A program made the position numbers and the translations under genes. This document shows, in pieces, positions 1-9,197 of a stretch of DNA of 64,000 nucleotides. This DNA comes from Ophiobolus disseminans (Eukaryota > Ascomycota > Dothideomycetes > Pleosporales > Phaeosphaeriaceae): NCBI GenBank assembly GCA_010093685.1, contig MU006220.1, forward strand, positions 1,519,502 to 1,583,501, given 5' to 3'. Within the stretch, counting starts at the first letter, position 1, and each line of letters starts with the position of its first letter. The notes under the pieces were generated by a model that worked only from the letters and a program-made list of their open reading frames with translations, was not told the origin of the DNA and searched no databases.

Positions 1-1062
1 AGCGTATTTTCGGCTTCCTTTCGAAATTATGCCTTGGTTGGCCTGATCGCAGCATCGGTTCGCGCGGTACCCGATAAGATGTTATGTGGGCAATACGACC
101 ATCTTTCAGACCAGTCGAACAGATATCGATGTATGTTGCGTCGTCTCCTAGAGTACCAACATGATACTCGAGTGGTCGACAGCTCAGCTGACTGTGTTTG
201 CAGTCAGCAACAACATCTGGGGTCGCGACAATAGTGGTTCGTCCTGCATTGAAGTTACGAACAACGCAACTGCTTTGTCCACAACATGGTCATGGAAGGC
301 AAACGAAACGCTCGTCCATGCATACCCGAATATCAATTTCAACCCTGTTCAGGATGATCCCATACAGATCTCGAACTTGGCCTCGATCGATGTCAAGGTA
401 TCGTGGACGATGAGACCAGCGTTGAGTAGATCATTAGCGGCATTCGACAAGGATGGCCTGGCAATCATTGATGCAAAGTCAAATGTGGCCTTTGATGTGT
501 TCTTCGACACTGATATAGCAAAGGCTGTGACCACCACAGCACCCAGCTATGAAGTGATGGTTTGGATCGGCCAGTACGGTTCAATCCTCCCTATAGGGGC
601 GTCGAATGTCAACATGGAGAAGTTGCCAAAGCAAACGATCGGAAAAGAGACTTTGTGAGTCCCCTCATGATCGCTCTTTTGCGGCGACGCACGAGACGCG
701 ACAAGGCTAGCTGACGTGGTGTCTTGCAATATAGCACCCTTTACCAAGGTCCCAACGACAATGGGCAGCACGTCTTCTCCTGGGTTGCAGGGTCGAACCG
801 GACAGAATTTGAGGGCGATATATCGCCGCTTCTTCATTATCTCTGGCGTAAGGGTTTAATCCTAGCTACGAACTATATCGGGGTCATCCAATTCGGTACT
901 GAGCAGAAGTATGCAACATCGAACGTGACATTTTCAGTGGACAGCTTTGCCATTAATGCCACGAAGGGTATGCCAAAGGAAGCATCGGGCATGCTATGGG
1001 AGTGCTCTCCATGGAGAGTCGCTCTTGTGGTGGTGACCGTTACCATGATCTGTTTGCTGTAG
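1..1062 (+). CDS. GH12 endoglucanase/xyloglucanase, 5' end outside window
   Basis: Partial gene; the start codon lies upstream. Exons read 1-130, 204-654 and 735-1062, all phases agreeing. The first visible residues end a signal peptide (ALVGLIAAS) followed by CGQY, the usual mature N-terminus of fungal GH12. Then come NNIWG, YEVMVWIG with the nucleophile Glu, and IQFGTE with the acid/base Glu, both in their family positions. GH12 enzymes cleave beta-1,4-glucan or xyloglucan outside the cell with retention of configuration. Unusual: after the catalytic domain the protein ends in a short linker and a hydrophobic tail (VALVVVTVTMICLL), which looks like a GPI-anchor signal or membrane tail. Visible length is 302 residues. 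Family assignment is firm; substrate (glucan or xyloglucan) cannot be told from sequence. Confidence 0.88.
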
Positions 1063-1404
1063 TTTCGATTTCTTCGTAAATGAACGAATTCTGTGCTCTT
1101 GATGACATGGGGCGTGAGTGTTGATGATCCAATTGGTGTGACGCGGTGTCTGCGGGGAATGGAGCTTCCAAGCACAAGCGAGGCACACAATCGGCACTTC
1201 CGAAGAGTTTCACCGATCCGCAGCCCGCATCACCCTCACAACCACATCTTTGACAAACGCCCACGGTCCGCTACTAAGGTGCGTACGCGGCTCTCCTATA
1301 TCCCTACGCCTTCGAAATATCACATTCGAATTTTAAGAGCTCTCAGCTGACGCATCAACCACAACAGCCTCCACTACCCAGTCACCCATCCTCCCACCGC
1401 AAAT
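1063..1404. other. intergenic, GH12 to NAC beta
   Basis: 3' region of the GH12 gene and promoter/leader of the NAC beta gene. The last 60 bases before the ATG are C/A-rich, as in fungal leaders. No other gene seen. Confidence 0.6.
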
Positions 1405-2174
1405 ATGGATCAGGCCAAGTTGGCGCGTATGCAGGCGTCAGTGCGCATTGGTACGTTATCCCAGAATCAGTGTCGTGAAGTGCTTTAGAGCGTCTTCAGC
1501 ATGTATAAATAGAAGAGAGATTGGCTAACATACATGTGACAGGGTAAGCAAACACATCCTCCAATATCAACGACCCCGCAATCTTCGACTTCGTCAAGTC
1601 AAAATCACGAACACAAAGCTTGGCATATGATGTGGAAGACTACAGGGATGATTGTGTGAGAAGAGGCTGACATGGCGATGCAGAGGCAAGGGCACTCCGC
1701 GCCGAAAGGTCAAGAAGGTCCACAAGAGCTCCGGCACCGACGACAAGAAGCTGCAGACGGCGCTCAAGAAGCTCAACGTCCAGCCCATCCAGGCAATTGA
1801 GGAGGTCAACATGTTCAAGAGCGACGGAAACGTCATCCACTTCTCGGCACCAAAGGGTATGGTGACGCCTGACGTCCAAGCCTGCACCGCTTGCTAACGT
1901 GGTGCGCGCAGTTCACGCCTCGGTACCGTCAAACACCTTCGCTATTTACGGCAACGGCGAGGACAAGGAACTCACTGAGCTCGTCCCCGGCATCCTGAAC
2001 CAGCTCGGCCCCGACTCGCTCGCATCGCTGCGCAAGCTAGCCGAGAGCTACCAGAGCATGCAGAAGGAGAAGGGCGAGGACGGCGACAAGAAGGACGATG
2101 ATGATGAGGATGACGACGACATCCCAGATCTCGTTGCCGGCGACAACTTCGAGTCAAAGGCCGAGGTCGAGTAA
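1405..2174 (+). CDS. EGD1: nascent polypeptide-associated complex subunit beta
   Basis: Beta subunit of the ribosome-bound NAC, which contacts nascent chains at the tunnel exit. Exons: 1405-1450, a proposed one-base exon at 1543, 1684-1856 and 1912-2174, giving 160 residues. The N-terminus (MDQAKLARMQASVRIG), the ribosome-binding motif GTPRRKVKKVHK, the NAC domain and the acidic C-terminal tail are all present. Between the first and third coding blocks two intron signals sit back to back: a CTAAC branch site and acceptor ending at 1542, one base G, then GTAAGC. Splicing both gives Ile-Gly-Gly-Lys, as in most homologues. Skipping the micro-exon and using the AG at 1684-1685 would give Ile-Gly-Lys in the same frame. 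Identification is near certain; the micro-exon is an inference. Confidence 0.95.
1543..1543 (+). other. EGD1: candidate 1-nt micro-exon of EGD1
   Basis: A single G lies between an acceptor AG (1541-1542) with a CTAAC branch site shortly upstream and a donor GTAAGC starting at 1544. Joined as G (1450) + G (1543) + A (1684) it restores a glycine codon and keeps frame. Confidence 0.5.
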
Positions 2175-3149
2175 GCGATTGCGTAGCTAGCAGTTGAGCG
2201 AACATCGAGTGGAGAATCACAAACGGACATGGTCTGAAATGGACGATCCTTGCGCTTCATGCGATCAACGACCTCCAACACGGCAGTTATGACGGTCTTG
2301 CATGCAGACACCAGGCTGGCGTTAAGTACTCCAAAAGATGTGGAATGAGAAACATACAAGCATGAGCTCTCATCTTCATGCTCTCTCTGAATGTGCTTAC
2401 TAAGACTGGGCCTTTTGTTTGTGACCTCGGCACGCGCAGCGCCTTCCCTTATCCAAGTGCCCTCTTGCTTAGCACTCTCAATACGCGTCCTGGTATGATA
2501 TGCACAGGGGTACCGATATTTCATTGTCAATGAATATCTCCTGCACAAAATTCCTCCAAAGGTAGATTCTGTCCGGGATGAATAATAGTCGTATTGATGA
2601 CAGCAAGAGAGCGGAAGCAATCCGCGAATCTTAAACTTTACGTGCCCGCGAGACAAGGCGCAAACCGCTAGGACCTCACCACTTTCATAAGCAAACCCAA
2701 GGTTTGCAATTGTCAGCCTCCGGATCGGCAAGATTGCGGCCCGGGGGTTGATGCTAGCTACGATCAAACTAGTGCCTTGGGGAAATGCACCAAACATACC
2801 AACTTTGCAAACACACGCCTCTCACGGACATGCACAATTCAGCCAGGCTTGCGTAAGCATGCGCACCCGGTAAGATTTCACCATAGGCAACCACGTTGTG
2901 GTCGAGGTAGAGTTTATATAGTAGGTAGGACTCCCTCCTCGAGGTCGTTACTTCAAATCCCCTCGCTGCTCTTGTAGGTAGTCGTTTGAGATCTCGGTTC
3001 CCCTTCGGAAGCACGCCTTGAGTCGCGCGCCAACCTTATTTGACCCCAATCGCTCCTTCCGCGACGTGTATATTTATTGTCCATACATCTATCCTTTTCT
3101 TCTTCTCACCCACCATCCTCCTCACAGTTGCACCGTTGTCAGCGTCACC
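2175..3149. other. intergenic with promoter of the FSP1-like gene
   Basis: About 1 kb without a convincing gene. A TATA-like stretch (tatatttat, 3069-3077) and a C/T-rich leader precede the next ATG at 3150. Open frames here on either strand have no family resemblance. Confidence 0.55.
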
Positions 3150-4427
3150 ATGAGCACCGAAACCATCCTCATCCTAGGCGGATCTTTCGCCGGTCTCAGC
3201 GCCGCGCACTGGGCTCTGAAGCATGTTCTTCCACAGCTGCCAAAGAAAGAGGGCGTCACATACAACGTCACAGTCGTCAACCCATCCAAGGATCTCTATT
3301 GGAGAATTGCTGCGCCGAGAGCTTGCGCCTCCAAGGAGATGATGCCAGCCAGCAAAATCTTCTACCCAATTGAGCCAGCATTTACGTACGCTTTCCCAAA
3401 GTTCAAGTTCGTACAGGGATCCGCGACCCACGTCGATCCCGCTGGTCAGACTGTCTCTGTCGCCACAGTTGAGGGAGAGCAGCTGTCGATCCCGTATGCC
3501 GCGCTCGTTATCGCTACTGGGTGGTCCACCCCAAGCCCTCTCTTCACGCAATCCACCGATCGCGCTGCCCTCGAGCAAGTCTACAACGCTTTCCAGGCCA
3601 ACTTGAAGAATGCAAAGTCTATCGTGGTGGGCGGTGGAGGGCCTGTTGGTGTTGAAACTGCTGGTGAAATTTCCGAACTCCTCAACGGCAAGCCAGGGTT
3701 CTTCGCTTCGGCGCCCAAGAATCCTAAGGCCAAGGTCACACTCGTGTGTGGTGACAAGAAGCTCCTTCCTGTCCTCCGCGAGGCCATTGGCAAGGACGCC
3801 CAACAGTTCCTTAAGCGAGTCGGATGTGACGTGGTCTACAACACCAAGGTGGTCGGATCGAGCAAGCTGGGCTCAGAGGAGGGCGCGAAGACGAAAGTGG
3901 AGCTCTCGAACGGCGAGTCTCTTGAGGCAGACATCTACATCGACGCAACCGGCATGCGGCCAAACACCGGCTTCCTTCCCAAGGAGTGGCTCGATAACCG
4001 CAACAAGGTCGCCTGTAACCCCAAGACTCTTCGCGTCGAGCACGAATCGGCCGGTCCACGTATCTACGTCGTCGGCGATGTTGGCTCATACACGAGAGGT
4101 GGTGTAATGGACCAGGCATTGGCTATTCCGGTTGCTATGACAAATCTGAGGACAGATCTGATTGCACACTTGAATGGAACTGTGCCAGGTGGTGATCGCC
4201 ACTACGAGCCAAACCTCAAAGAGTCCCAGGTCGTTCCAATTGGCACACAGAAGGGTGTTGGTGCTTTCAATGGCAACAAATTGCCCAGCCAGATGGTGTG
4301 GATGCTCAAGGGGAGGGATTATATGATTGGTATGATGGCTCAGCCAACGCTGAGGGGTGACCAGTACAAGAAGGAGGGCAAGTGGACACCTGTCGTGAGC
4401 TCGCAGGTCGGACTGAGTTCTGGTTGA
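3150..4427 (+). CDS. FSP1/AIFM2-like FAD-dependent oxidoreductase
   Basis: Single exon, 425 residues. An upstream in-frame extension is rejected because ATG 3150 has good context (tcaccATGa) and the FAD-binding Rossmann motif GGSFAGLSAAH follows at once. A second dinucleotide-binding motif, VVGGGGPVGVETAGE, lies near residue 155 and would bind NAD(P)H. The C-terminal ATG-type motif (DATG) and VGDVGSYTRGG, which contacts FAD, are present. This is the two-dinucleotide-binding class (AIF, AMID/FSP1, NDH-2) that transfers electrons from NAD(P)H to quinones. I see no targeting sequence or membrane helix. Fungal members are poorly characterised, so the exact acceptor is unknown. Confidence 0.85.
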   Translation: MSTETILILGGSFAGLSAAHWALKHVLPQLPKKEGVTYNVTVVNPSKDLYWRIAAPRACASKEMMPASKIFYPIEPAFTYAFPKFKFVQGSATHVDPAGQTVSVATVEGEQLSIPYAALVIATGWSTPSPLFTQSTDRAALEQVYNAFQANLKNAKSIVVGGGGPVGVETAGEISELLNGKPGFFASAPKNPKAKVTLVCGDKKLLPVLREAIGKDAQQFLKRVGCDVVYNTKVVGSSKLGSEEGAKTKVELSNGESLEADIYIDATGMRPNTGFLPKEWLDNRNKVACNPKTLRVEHESAGPRIYVVGDVGSYTRGGVMDQALAIPVAMTNLRTDLIAHLNGTVPGGDRHYEPNLKESQVVPIGTQKGVGAFNGNKLPSQMVWMLKGRDYMIGMMAQPTLRGDQYKKEGKWTPVVSSQVGLSSG

Positions 4428-4764
4428 GTGTCAATGCTTTCAGAAGAATGAGTATACTCGATCAGGAAATTGTCGCGCTTAGGATACCCATGGGGTGGTT
4501 GCATGCATTTTAGATATTGTAATAATTTTGGTACATTTTCTCATCACAGCTGGTTACTTGTTCCGAACAGAAGATACGCAGGACGCGATCACAGGGCTTC
4601 CGCGATCCGCATGCCCCACAAAATATAGCTTAAATTCTAGCGCGTCATAGCTCCAAAATTTACAACACAAACACCAACCATCAACACGCAATAGTAACCT
4701 CATTGCACATTGCGCACGCGCCAAACTTCTCCACCGGATCTCCAGACCACAGACAATCCTCACA
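4428..4764. other. intergenic, FSP1-like to RRP43
   Basis: 3' region of the flavoprotein gene and promoter of RRP43; the stretch just before the ATG is rich in C and A. Nothing else recognised. Confidence 0.55.
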
Positions 4765-5787
4765 ATGGCAACATCGACTCAATCACAACCGCCTGCCCTT
4801 ACCTTTCCCCGTCCCATCTTCGCGGCCGTCTCCCCGCACCCATTCCTCCAAGCACACCTCTCCGCCGACAAAAGGACACCCCAGCGCGCCAACGGCCGCA
4901 CCGCACACAACTCCCGCAGACCAGGCGTCAACACGGGCAGCCTGACCCACGCGAATGGCAGCGCCGTCGTGCGCCTCGGCAACACAAGCGTAGTCTGCGG
5001 CGTGCGCGCAGAAATCCTCCGCGAAGAAGATATCTCTGGCTCTAGCGACTTCGCCGTCCCAACAACACCCTCAGACACCGACGACCAAGACGGCAGCAAA
5101 GAAATCGACGTCCTCAGACTCGTCGTCCCGAACGTCGAACTCAGCACAGGCTCTACACCCTCGCACATCCCTGGCAACGCGCCCTCGACGTACCAACAGA
5201 GCCTCATAACGCGCATACGCTCATTACTGCTATCGACGAATCTGCTCCGCGCAAAGGATTTACGCATACTGTATACACCGACCACGAACCCAGACGACCC
5301 AGACGAAGAACCCGAGACGCAGATCAAGGGATACTGGGTGCTGTACGTAGACGTATTCTTCATCAGCGTGGATGGCAGCGCATTCGACGCAGCGTGGATA
5401 GGCATACTAGCCGCCCTCCGCGACACAAAGCTACCGCGAGCGTGGTACGATGAGGAATTCGAAGGCATCTTGTGTTCAGACGATCCTGCCGAGGCGACAA
5501 CACTACAACTACGGGGTCTACCGGTGCCGGCGACTTTTGCGGTGTTTGAGGGGCAGGCGGAGGATGGGATCGAGGGCGATAAGGATTGGATACTGAGCGA
5601 TCCGGATGCGTTTGAAGAGGGCGTGTGTAGGGAGAGTGTGTGCGTTGTTGTGGATGGGAAGAAGAGCGTTCGGAGGATAGAAAAGAGTGGGGGTGGTGTG
5701 GTGGGGAGGGACGGGATGAGGGAGTTGGTGAGGAGGGCGGGGGAGAGGTGGAGTGAGGTTGAGCAAGTGTTGGGTGGGAAGGCTTGA
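4765..5787 (+). CDS. RRP43: exosome complex ring subunit Rrp43 (EXOSC8 type)
   Basis: Single exon, 340 residues. It is a PH-domain protein: FPRPIFAAVSPHPFLQAHL, then GRTAHNSRRPGVNTGSL and the beta-strand GNTSVVCGVRAEI are typical of the Rrp43/EXOSC8 branch. The second half carries KGYWVLYVDVFFISVDGS and a DAAWIGILAALRDTKLP helix. In the eukaryotic exosome these RNase-PH-fold subunits form the inactive hexameric ring that threads RNA to Rrp44 and Rrp6 in nucleus and cytoplasm. Base composition is striking: the coding strand is C- and A-rich for two thirds of the gene and G-rich over the last 280 bases. Start chosen as the first ATG, which also begins the homologous region. Confidence 0.9.
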   Translation: MATSTQSQPPALTFPRPIFAAVSPHPFLQAHLSADKRTPQRANGRTAHNSRRPGVNTGSLTHANGSAVVRLGNTSVVCGVRAEILREEDISGSSDFAVPTTPSDTDDQDGSKEIDVLRLVVPNVELSTGSTPSHIPGNAPSTYQQSLITRIRSLLLSTNLLRAKDLRILYTPTTNPDDPDEEPETQIKGYWVLYVDVFFISVDGSAFDAAWIGILAALRDTKLPRAWYDEEFEGILCSDDPAEATTLQLRGLPVPATFAVFEGQAEDGIEGDKDWILSDPDAFEEGVCRESVCVVVDGKKSVRRIEKSGGGVVGRDGMRELVRRAGERWSEVEQVLGGKA

Positions 5788-6497
5788 CAATGGAATGGAA
5801 AAGAGATAATATTGGACTAGGAGTAAAGCTGGGAGTGCCGGAGATTGAGATGACATATCATGGGGCCACGAAGCATACGCTCAGGCATGCAAAAGAGCAA
5901 GCATGGGACTGTGTATACTGCAAGAATGCACAACTCAGCCTCGTAGCACCACCTTTCGAAGTAGTGAACGCAGACGCCCCAAAGAAGCTAAGCAATCCTC
6001 ACTCAAAACCGCCGCTTCGAGCGCATACTCAAAAGTCGACACACTTCTCTCCACAAACACAGCACAGTCTCCACTTCAGAGCTAGGAAAGTAGTTTCAAA
6101 GATGCCATAACATTCCAACACAAGATAAACATACAATCCAACACACAGAACCCGATCCATAGGACCCAATTCCGCCCCCGATCCGTTGAACGCCCATCCA
6201 ATCCTATATGCTGCCCCCCAAAAAAGATGCCGCAAGTATGCTGCCATGTTGATGCAAGAGATCAATGCAGAAGAAAAAGCTGGAAAAAAAATGAGACAAA
6301 GGGAAGAAATGGTAGTACCTTGGGACGGCCGCGCCAGTGGCACGACTCCAAACATCCCTCTCGTGTATCCAAATACCATCGTCTTTTCGTCTGACAGGCA
6401 GCTCTTCGTGTTGGCCGTTGTATCCAAGCGCCCCAGTAATTCATATCCAAACATCGCGTCCAAATCGTGTCGTAATCATGCCATCCCACCACCGCGC
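5788..6497. other. convergent 3' intergenic region
   Basis: Lies between the tail-to-tail RRP43 and NIMA-like genes. Open frames in it have no family features and unlikely composition, so I read it as 3' untranslated and spacer sequence. Confidence 0.5.
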
Positions 6498-8874
6498 TCA
6501 TCGAACAGCTTGTCTGCTTCGTCGGATGAAAGGCGAGGGCATGTCTAATTCATCTGTCGTGTCGGGGTCCCAGACAGCTGGCGGCGAGATACCCGCACTG
6601 CGGCCCTTGATGGGGCTCTTTCTCGCGCCGTAGCCAAAGCCTTTCTTGCCCTCGTCCTCGCTCATGGCTTGGACGGGAATGCCGCGGGCTTGTGAGAGTT
6701 CGACGAGAGTACGTCCTTGGACGCCGCCGTGGTTGCGCATGGCTTGGATGCGGAAAGCTTCGTTGCCCTTCTTTGATGGGAGGCCTGCGAAGGGTACTGG
6801 CGCGGATTTTGATGGGAGGCCCGTCTTGCGCGGCGATGTGGAAAGAGCTTCTGCTGAGCGGGACTTCGGTCGGGTAGGTGATGTGGCGACGATGGGGACT
6901 GCTGAGGTAGGGCGAGGCTTGGTGGCCTTGGGGAGAAGGTTGGGTGTGCTGCCGAGACGGCTGTTGGGCTTCATGAGATGGCGCTGAGCATTAGCCAGGG
7001 CCTTGAACGGATCGTCTCCACCGAGACGACCTCCAGAAGCGCTTCGTGCGCGGGTCGGCGATGGCAGGACTGGGTAATCGTCGTCGTCCTCGATATCCAC
7101 GTTCCAGTCATCTTCGCCAGCCGACGGAGGGAGCTCAGGTTCCCACTTCTTCGCGTTGTCCTTAGCTGCGGCGAAGATATTTACTCGCGGTTGCTGGTTG
7201 CGACGGGGAGAAAGCCCAAGATGGCCATACGAAGCAGGTGCAGGCGATGGGTCAGCCATTTGGATGTCCATGGGAGATGCGGGCACAGCGGATGCATATG
7301 TCTGCGCGCGGGTCAGGGAGTTGCGAGGACGTCTTGTAGGCTTCGCCGCCTTGATGGGCTTCAATTCCTTGACAGTGTCTTCTGTCGAGTCTTCAAGCGA
7401 TAGAGAAGACATGTCGGTTCCACTAGCGAAATCTGAGTTGGTGCCCAGGGTGCTCGTCGAACCACTGATTATGGAGGCTTCGTTGTCCGTAGGGAAGAGG
7501 ACGCCTTGCTCTGTCGCTGGCATCAATGGTGTATCCGACCGAGGCGCGAGCTTCGGTGACGTGCTGAGTCGGTTGGGGAATTTCCTGAGCGCCTTCTCGA
7601 TGCGCTCGTTGACCTCCTTCTCGAACCTCGCATGCAGTATGGCCAGCTCTGCTTCAACCCGCTGCTCTGTTTGAATCTTGACTTGTCGTTCGATTTCCAA
7701 TTGTGCCTTCACCTCCCACTCGCGCCGGAGCTGGTCGTTGATCTCCCTGCGCAGCCGGACCTCTGTTTCCTTTTCTCGCTGCGCCGTCAACTGCTTCTGC
7801 TCTCGCAGCTCACGGCCGAGCTTGACTACTTCTTGTTCCTTACGCATCAGCTTCACGATGGGGAGGTTCAGTAGCTGCGCAGTGTCTGGTCGGCTGTCGG
7901 GTACGGTCTGCAGACAGCTAGCAATGACCTTGCGTAGCTCTGCCGAGTAACAAGCCGGTATATCTGGGTAGCGGCCGGACTTGATCTTCTGGATGAGGTC
8001 GAAATGCGTTTTCGCGTTGAAGGGAGGTGTCTTTGTGCACATCTCGTATATGATGCAACCTAGCGCCCAGATGTCCGAGTGCGGCCCGTACTGCTCTGCC
8101 TTGCAGATCTCTGGAGACATGTAGAACGGGGTGCCGACGTATGTGGATGCAAAATCGTGGGATGTGAGGATCTTGGAGAGACCGAAGTCGCCGAGCTTGA
8201 CACTGTTGTCTTCGCCGAGGAAGACTGTCGCCGTTAGCATGTGCAATGGGCTGAGAGGGCTAGAGACGTACTGTTCTCCGGCTTGAGATCCCGGTGGAGA
8301 ATCATGGGGCGTTGGCGATCACGAACGGGCTTCGCATTCGCACCGAGGCCCATGACGTTGCGTCCAGCTGGTGGCGGGTCTTCGCCGAAATGACAGCGAT
8401 AAAGGGCGCTGACGATCTGGCTGAAGATGCTCCACACGAACTCTTCCTCGCACACCTGGTTCTTGCTCTTCAGGTCACGGATGACGCGGCCCAGGTCGCC
8501 ATTTCCACAGTACTCCATGTACAGGTGCAGGTCCTGCGAGGCCTTGATGTGGTCGCGCTCGAAGTAGGCGACAATGTTGGGGTGGCGGAGCTCCTTGAGG
8601 ATAGAGAGCTCTGATTGCAGCTGTTCGCGTTCCTTGGCCGACATCTTGGTGTAGCTGATCTCCTTGCGGCACAGGATCTATGCGACGGTCAGCAACCACA
8701 ATGCGCGTGTCTGCAGAGCATTCGTACATAGCCATCGGACTTGCGCTTGACCTTGCGAATGATTCCAAAGGAGCCATGGCCTATATGTGCATTAGCAAAC
8801 CCATTCTACATGAGATATCTGGCCAATTGCGTACCAATCTTCTCCAGCACGTCGTATTTGTCGTCCTCGGGCAT
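6498..8874 (-). CDS. nimA: NIMA-type mitotic serine/threonine kinase
   Basis: Exons on the minus strand: 8835-8874, 8728-8780, 8272-8677 and 6498-8224; phases match and the product is 741 residues. The N-terminus MPEDDKYDVLEKIG with glycine loop HGSFGIIRKV, catalytic loop LHRDLKPEN, DFGLSK and GTPFYMSPE complete a NEK kinase domain of about 300 residues. An insertion (PPAGRNVMGLGANAKP) before the catalytic loop is typical of filamentous-fungal NIMA. A charged coiled coil follows (about 305-380), then a long disordered basic tail that in Aspergillus NIMA holds degradation and regulatory sites. NIMA drives entry to mitosis with Cdk1, acting on chromatin and the spindle pole. It is divergent from the ankyrin-BTB gene across about 320 bases. 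Confidence 0.93.
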
Positions 8875-9197
8875 GATGAATGTATGGCTATAATGCAGGA
8901 AACATGCAAAAAGGTATGCGAGAAAGGTATGTCAAAGGTATACTTTGGAGGAGATGCTGCTGGGTTAGTGGGTTGGGGCGTGTATGCAATGCTTAGGTGG
9001 GATGAATTGGCTAGTTCGGCGGGTGTGTTTGGGGCGTGTTATGCGGCTCGCGTTGAACCAGCAACCAGCCGGCCGCCTGCAGCACGGAGCCGCGGCCAAC
9101 AATGCGCCAGGGTCCCGCCTTATCGATTGCATGCCCGCCACCGTCATCATGGAGAAATCGCAGACGAGGCAGCTGGACATTTTCTGCATTTGCCACG
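8875..9197. promoter_or_regulatory. divergent promoter, NIMA-like / ankyrin-BTB
   Basis: About 320 bases separate the two start codons, so both promoters and leaders must share this stretch. I see no distinctive binding-site pattern. Confidence 0.5.

Noticed and set aside
2048..2797. 249-codon minus-strand open frame
   Set aside because: Overlaps the acidic tail of EGD1 in antisense and continues into spacer with no domain or leader.
2935..2975. tRNA T-loop-like string ttcaaatcc
   Set aside because: No matching acceptor stem, D-arm or anticodon arm around it.
3174..3803. 209-codon minus-strand open frame
   Set aside because: Antisense to the FSP1-like flavoprotein; shadow of its codon bias.
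6029..6463. 144-codon minus-strand frame
   Set aside because: Lies in the 3' spacer between RRP43 and the kinase; no family features and no plausible promoter.
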